Of a DNA stretch of 64,000 bases, positions 60,412 to 64,000 are shown in pieces (positions within the stretch are counted from its first letter, which is position 1; the number at the start of each line of letters is the position of its first letter). The stretch is from Kribbella sp. NBC_00382 (lineage in GTDB: Bacteria; Actinomycetota; Actinomycetes; Propionibacteriales; Kribbellaceae). The translations under genes and the position numbers were made by a program. The notes under the pieces are model-generated. The model saw nothing but the letters and a program-made list of their open reading frames with translations, was not told the DNA's origin and searched no databases. Location of the stretch: positions 2,356,001 to 2,420,000 of the forward strand of contig NZ_CP107954.1 in assembly GCF_036067295.1 (NCBI RefSeq), written 5' to 3'.

Positions 60412-60906
60412 TCAGCGGGTCCACAGGCCTGCGGTGCGGAGGAGGTTGAGGACCTGGGTTTCGAGGTAGCGGGCGTCGGGGGCGTCTGGGGTGACGGACC
60501 AGGCGACCTCGAGGTCCAGGCGGAGGACGGCTTCGCGGGCCCAGTCCTGGGTGCGTTTGGGGCCGTGGGCGTGGAGGTCCTGGAGTTGTTGCTCGAGCCA
60601 GGCAGGGTCGGCCAGGGCGCGGTCCAGGGCCGCTTCGCCGAATCCGCTGATGGCGCCGCGGCCGTTGCTGTAGATGCGGAGCCGGCCGTAGAGGCCTTGC
60701 GGGCGGCCGCCTCCCGCGCGTTCGCCGGCCATACCGACGTACCGGATGATCGCGGTGATCGGCTCGCGGAGCAGGTAGACGCCGGGTTCGCGGGGTGCGG
60801 ACGGGATCGCCGCCTCGAAGGGCATCCAGTCGGACCACTCGGCCAGCTCGCGGACCTCGGCGTACCGCTCGCGCAGGGTGAAGTCGTGGACGGCGGACCA
60901 GCTCAT
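60412..60906 (-). CDS. GIY-YIG nuclease-fold protein
   Basis: A 164-residue single-domain protein. It has GVYLLREP and IRYVGMAGERAG, the GIY and YIG strands, followed by GLYGRLRIYSNG with the conserved arginine, and ETQVLNLL with the metal-binding glutamate. The family cuts DNA in homing nucleases and UvrC, but many stand-alone copies are unstudied. ATG at 60906 is not preceded by a clear ribosome site. It is divergent from the nitrilase and next to a probably transferred gene; mobile origin is possible but no repeats were found. Confidence 0.75.
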   Translation of the reverse strand: MSWSAVHDFTLRERYAEVRELAEWSDWMPFEAAIPSAPREPGVYLLREPITAIIRYVGMAGERAGGGRPQGLYGRLRIYSNGRGAISGFGEAALDRALADPAWLEQQLQDLHAHGPKRTQDWAREAVLRLDLEVAWSVTPDAPDARYLETQVLNLLRTAGLWTR

Positions 60907-61003
60907 GCGGCCAGCATGCAGGTCGGTACCGACAATCCGGACAGCTTTGTGACGGTCGTCGCGTCCGGGCGGGATTGTCGGTCGGGGATGGGACCGTGGG
61001 GCG

Positions 61004-61837
61004 ATGACGGGGATTCGTATTGCTGTTGCAGAACCGATGATCACCAAGGATCCAGCCGAGAACGGGGCGAAGGTCCGGGAGCTGATGAAAGTGGCGGCCG
61101 GCCAGAAGGCGCGGCTGATCCAGTTTCCGGAAGGTCAGCTGTCGGGGTTTCCGAACGAGCAGTTCCAGGACTGGTCCGAGGTCGACTGGGCGCTGGTCCG
61201 CGAGGAGCTGGAGAAGATCCAGAAGCTCGCCGCCCGGCTGGAGCTCTGGGTGGTGCTCGGCTCCGCGCACCCGCTGACCCCGCCGAACCGGCCGCACAAC
61301 AGCCTGTACGTGATCTCCGACCAAGGCCGGATCGTCGACCGCTACGACAAGCGGTACTGCTCCAACACCGAGCTGACCCGGTACTTCAGCCCCGGCTTCG
61401 AGCCGATCGTCTTCGATGTCGACGGCTACCGGTTCGGCTGCGCGATCTGCGTCGAGGTCAACTTCCCCGAACTCTTCGCCCACTACGAACGCCTCGGCGT
61501 CGAGTGCCTGCTGCTGTCGGCATACCCGGCCGACGCGATCTTCGAGGTGAAGGCCCGCGCCCACGCGGCGATCAACAACTACTGGATCGCCATGTCCCTC
61601 CCGGCCCAGACCGCCGACCTGATGCCCTCCGGCGTGATCGCCCCCGACGGCACCTACGTCTCGACGGTCACCGCCCCCGCGGAACTCACCATCGCCACCC
61701 TCGACCGCGACGACCCCGCCTACCAGACCCCCCTCACCAAACTCCGCCCCTGGCGCACCCTCGCCCGCAAGGGCGACATCTACACCACCCGCCGCGTCAC
61801 CGGAGACCCCCGCTCCACCAACCACACGATCAGCTAG
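61004..61837 (+). CDS. Nitrilase/carbon-nitrogen hydrolase
   Basis: A 277-residue enzyme of the nitrilase superfamily, which hydrolyses C-N bonds of nitriles, amides or carbamoyl groups. The catalytic triad is visible: glutamate 43 (FPEGQLSGF), lysine 116 (RYDKRYC) and cysteine 149 (CAICVEVNFPE). The usual fold with a later NNYWIAMS strand is present. Substrate is unknown; the class is close to aliphatic amidases and N-carbamoyl hydrolases. Start ATG with GTGGGG near. Its end overlaps the GNAT gene by eight bases on the opposite strand. Confidence 0.9.
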   Translation: MTGIRIAVAEPMITKDPAENGAKVRELMKVAAGQKARLIQFPEGQLSGFPNEQFQDWSEVDWALVREELEKIQKLAARLELWVVLGSAHPLTPPNRPHNSLYVISDQGRIVDRYDKRYCSNTELTRYFSPGFEPIVFDVDGYRFGCAICVEVNFPELFAHYERLGVECLLLSAYPADAIFEVKARAHAAINNYWIAMSLPAQTADLMPSGVIAPDGTYVSTVTAPAELTIATLDRDDPAYQTPLTKLRPWRTLARKGDIYTTRRVTGDPRSTNHTIS

Positions 61838-62435
61838 TACTCCGACCCAGGTACGTGACCACGTCGACGTCGGGGACCGGGATGTGGTGGAAGCCGAGGC
61901 GGTCGTAGAAGGCTCGGGCCGGGGTGTTGCTGGTCAGCATGGTGAGGTGGACGGCTGGGATGCCGGCTGTGGACAACGCGTTGAGGAGTGTGGTCATCAG
62001 GGCTCGGCCGTGGCCGGAGCGTTGGTACGCGGGGAGTAGGTCGATGTGGAGGTGGGCGGGGTAGGCCGCTACCTCGGGGATGACCAGGCGCTCGGGGTTG
62101 TGCATGAGGCTGATCATCTGGTCGGTGGGGGTTTCGGGTGCGCGGGTCGGCGGCGGGTAGCGGTCGGCCAGGCGAGGGAGCCATTCGGTGCGGAAGCGTC
62201 TCGCGAAGGTGGGGGTGTCGGCGGCGCCTAGGACGTAGCCGACGGGGTGGTCGGCATCGGTGAGGACGAAGGCGTAGTCCGGTTCCAACTCGGCGTACGG
62301 GAGGGCGAAGATGCTCGGCATCAGGTCCGGGTCCGGGTAGAGCGATCGGGAGTCGCCGCCGTTGTCGGCGGTGCGGACGCAGATGTCGGCGACGGCGTCC
62401 CGATCGCTCGGCCGGTACGGCCTGATCTCAGGCAT
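61830..62435 (-). CDS. GNAT family N-acetyltransferase
   Basis: A 201-residue acetyltransferase using acetyl-CoA. Motif A is LLPAYQRSGHGRALMTTLLN, where QxxGxG/A binds the pyrophosphate, and the C-terminal strand is TSNTPARAFYDRLGFHHI. The N-terminal IRPYRPSDRDAVADIC is typical of small-molecule acetyltransferases near O-GlcNAcase-type genes. Substrate unknown. ATG at 62435 follows GGAGGGG; a longer start is unsupported. Divergent from the TetR-ABC operon. Confidence 0.9.
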   Translation of the reverse strand: MPEIRPYRPSDRDAVADICVRTADNGGDSRSLYPDPDLMPSIFALPYAELEPDYAFVLTDADHPVGYVLGAADTPTFARRFRTEWLPRLADRYPPPTRAPETPTDQMISLMHNPERLVIPEVAAYPAHLHIDLLPAYQRSGHGRALMTTLLNALSTAGIPAVHLTMLTSNTPARAFYDRLGFHHIPVPDVDVVTYLGRSTS

Positions 62436-62518
62436 GGACCCCTCCAACAGGCTTGAGAACGCGCTTGAGAGCGCTCCCACACGGTAGCCGATCGACAGGC
62501 CTGAAGGCTTGTGTTAAC

Positions 62519-62538
62519 TTCTGAACGTGCGTTCAGAA
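62519..62538. promoter_or_regulatory. Perfect TetR operator over the start codon
   Basis: TTCTGAACGTGCGTTCAGAA is a perfect 20-base palindrome. The GTG start (62527-62529) of the TetR gene lies in its middle. A -10-like TTAACT (62514-62519) and a possible -35 TCGACA (62492-62497) place transcription start at about 62526, implying a leaderless mRNA and promoter occlusion. Confidence 0.82.
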
Positions 62539-63111
62539 AATGAGACGTTTATTGAGGCGGCTCGCCGCGCTCAGTTGGCGGACTGTGCCATCGAGGTGAT
62601 CGCCGAGAGTGGGATCGGCAAGGCCTCGATGGCGCGGATCGCTGAGCGGGCCGGGGTCAGCGTGGGGGTGATCTCGTATCACTTCGGCAACAAGGCGGGG
62701 CTGATCGCGGCTGTTGTCGGGCAGGTCGCCAAGACCGCGGTTGCGCTGATGGAGCCGCGGATCGTTGGGCAGGCGACCGCGACTCTCGGACTGCGGGAGC
62801 TGATCATCAGCAACCTCGAGTTCATGCGCGAACACCCCAACGCCCTGCGTGCGCTGCTGGAGATCATCCGCGCGGACGACGGTGTGTACGCCGGACAGGG
62901 CGCGCAGGCCATCGTTGACGTTCAGCGTGTCCTGCACTGGGGTCAGCAGACCGGCGAGTTCGGCAGCTTCGACACCCGGGTGATGGCGATCGCGATCCGA
63001 TCCGCCATCGACGCGGTGCCGCTGGTGCTCGGCGCCGACGAGGACCTGATCGCGTACGGCGAGGAGCTCGCCGCCCTCTTCGAGAGAGCTACCCGGAAGG
63101 AGGCTTTCTGA
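62527..63111 (+). CDS. TetR family regulator of an ABC exporter
   Basis: A 194-residue TetR protein of the BetI/PsrA-like kind: TFIEAARRAQLADCAIEVIAESG followed by ASMARIAERAGVSVGVISYHF. The C-terminal ligand domain is divergent. The GTG start falls inside its own operator and near the predicted transcription start; no ribosome site exists, so it is probably leaderless. The stop shares one base with the ATG of the ABC ATPase (TGATG), so regulator and transporter form one autoregulated unit. Confidence 0.88.
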   Translation: MRSENETFIEAARRAQLADCAIEVIAESGIGKASMARIAERAGVSVGVISYHFGNKAGLIAAVVGQVAKTAVALMEPRIVGQATATLGLRELIISNLEFMREHPNALRALLEIIRADDGVYAGQGAQAIVDVQRVLHWGQQTGEFGSFDTRVMAIAIRSAIDAVPLVLGADEDLIAYGEELAALFERATRKEAF

Positions 63112-63863
63112 TGGAAGCCCTCGAGTTGATCGGCCTGACCAAGACCTTCGGTGACCAGCGAGCGGTCGACCAGCTGAGCCTGACGGTGCCCCGCGGCTCC
63201 TTCTTCGGCCTGCTCGGTCCCAACGGCGCAGGCAAGACCACCTCGCTCTCGATGGCGGTCGGCCTGCTCCGCCCCGACGCGGGTACGGCGAAGATCTTCG
63301 GCGTCGACGTGTGGGCCGACCCGGTCCAGGCGAAGGCCCTGGTCGGCGTACTCCCCGACGGTCTCGGCATGCCCGAGCGGCTGACCGGCCGAGAGGTGCT
63401 CACCTACCTCGGTCTGCTCCGCGGTCTTCCGGCGCCCGAAGTGCAAGCCCGTACTACGGAACTGCTCGAAGTACTCGAATTGGACCACGAGGACGACAAA
63501 CAGGTCATCGGCTACTCCACCGGAATGCGCAAGAAGCTAGGCCTGGCCGTCGCCCTGCTGCATGCGCCAAGGTTGCTCGTCCTCGACGAACCCTTCGAGG
63601 CCGTCGATCCGGTCTCGGCCGCGACCATCCGGACGATCCTCAACCGCTTCATCGCCGGCGGCGGCTCGGTGGTGATGTCGAGCCACGTGATGGCCCTGGT
63701 CGAGCAGCTCTGCGATCGCGTCGCCGTCGTCACGGCCGGGAAAGTAGTTGCTGAGGGCACCATTTCGGAGGTGCGGGCGGGTGGCACCCTGGAGGATGCG
63801 TTCGTCTCGCTGGTCGGCGCCTCGACGCGTGGGGCGGAGGGACTGGCATGGCTCTCGGTCTGA
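63111..63863 (+). CDS. ABC transporter ATP-binding protein
   Basis: A 250-residue ATPase. Walker A GLLGPNGAGKTT (about 36-47), Q-loop replaced by VLPDGLGMPERLTGRE, signature YSTGMRKKLG, Walker B LLVLDEPFEAVD and switch histidine SSHVMALV are complete. It is of the ABC-2/CcmA-like exporter type. It overlaps TetR by one base and the following permease by 16 bases. Cargo unknown; the TetR neighbour suggests drug or lipid efflux. Confidence 0.93.
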   Translation: MEALELIGLTKTFGDQRAVDQLSLTVPRGSFFGLLGPNGAGKTTSLSMAVGLLRPDAGTAKIFGVDVWADPVQAKALVGVLPDGLGMPERLTGREVLTYLGLLRGLPAPEVQARTTELLEVLELDHEDDKQVIGYSTGMRKKLGLAVALLHAPRLLVLDEPFEAVDPVSAATIRTILNRFIAGGGSVVMSSHVMALVEQLCDRVAVVTAGKVVAEGTISEVRAGGTLEDAFVSLVGASTRGAEGLAWLSV

Positions 63864-64000
63864 CCTACGCCACCTCCGAGACACTGGTCCGGATGCGGCT
63901 GGCCGCGTTCAGGCATGCCTTGCGCGACCAGAACCGGGCGGCGTCGATCGGTGGTGGCGGGTTCGTCGGTCTGGTGCTGGCCGGCGGGACGATCTGGGCC
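63848..64000 (+). CDS. ABC transporter permease, truncated by window end
   Basis: Only the first 51 codons are in view. ATG at 63848 overlaps the ATPase gene by 16 bases. The visible part has a polar start (ALRDQNRAASIG) and the first hydrophobic span (GGFVGLVLAGGTIWA). Context makes it the membrane partner of the ATPase. Confidence 0.65.
   Translation, partial: MALGLTYATSETLVRMRLAAFRHALRDQNRAASIGGGGFVGLVLAGGTIWA

Noticed and set aside
59667..60906. Mobile genetic island (zinc-finger orphan plus GIY-YIG)
   Set aside because: Lower GC and a nuclease fold hint at transfer, but I found no integrase, terminal repeats or tRNA attachment site.
61968..61976. TGTGGACAA as another DnaA box
   Set aside because: It is inside the GNAT coding region, single, and may be coincidental codon sequence.

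Overview
The window is GC-rich and reads as the chromosome of a filamentous or soil actinobacterium. My best guess is Propionibacteriales (Kribbella-like). That guess rests on codon usage, many TetR, LacI and MocR regulators, many GTG starts, and above all an actinobacterial growth and division cluster (crgA, DUF881, trpG, pknB, pbpA, rodA, pstP, fhaB, fhaA, tRNA-Leu) with the ppiA/rhomboid group in the same window. I see no phage, insertion sequence, CRISPR array or rRNA. Genus is inference; no rRNA or search was available.

Layout. 0.2-4.2 kb: VanZ-like protein, pentapeptide-repeat protein, NAD-dependent epimerase, PP2C-like protein and the first of three DUF4328 membrane proteins. 4.3-8.2 kb: a glpD/TetR pair divergent from an alkyl-DHAP-synthase-like flavoprotein, an order I remember from Mycobacterium tuberculosis Rv2249c-Rv2251. 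8.24-10 kb: an SDR and a QueA homologue behind a perfect SoxR-type box. 10-14.7 kb: TetR with tandem operators, a TIM-barrel isomerase, and two DUF4328 proteins, one with a very long tyrosine/serine-rich tail. 14.9-18.3 kb: alkyltransferase, small Cys-rich protein, DUF5324-like protein, cyclophilin and rhomboid protease. 18.3-22 kb: TetR divergent from a flavin monooxygenase, then a secreted M14 carboxypeptidase.

22-31 kb is an arabinan or arabinoxylan utilisation locus: LacI regulator divergent from GH51, an ABC sugar-uptake system (binding lipoprotein plus two permeases, no ATPase) and two secreted GH43 enzymes. 31-34 kb: secreted propeller-like protein, PdxR-like MocR regulator and divergent FMN-binding protein. 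34-40 kb: one 1929-residue surface protein built of DUF11 repeats, ending in LPDTG plus a membrane anchor. 40-45.4 kb: a TetR-controlled operon with an unusual membrane fusion protein, a DrrAB-type ABC exporter, and an EXLDI-family protein with a ribbon-helix-helix start. 

46.3-46.5 kb holds three perfect DnaA boxes around nested palindromes. 46.5-56 kb is the division and cell-wall signalling cluster: CrgA, DUF881, TrpG, then the Ser/Thr kinase PknB, its phosphatase PstP, FHA adaptors FhaA/FhaB, and the RodA/PbpA pair. 56-64 kb: tRNA-Leu(CAG), a DeoR/LacI hybrid regulator facing a Tat-exported propeller protein, a zinc-finger-like orphan behind a hairpin, GIY-YIG protein, nitrilase, GNAT and a TetR-ABC operon cut by the window end.

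The clearest recurring theme is local control: seven symmetric operators (8241, 10893, 19019, 42824, 45306, 57583, 62519) sit at promoters beside the genes they probably control, several overlapping start codons and implying leaderless transcripts.
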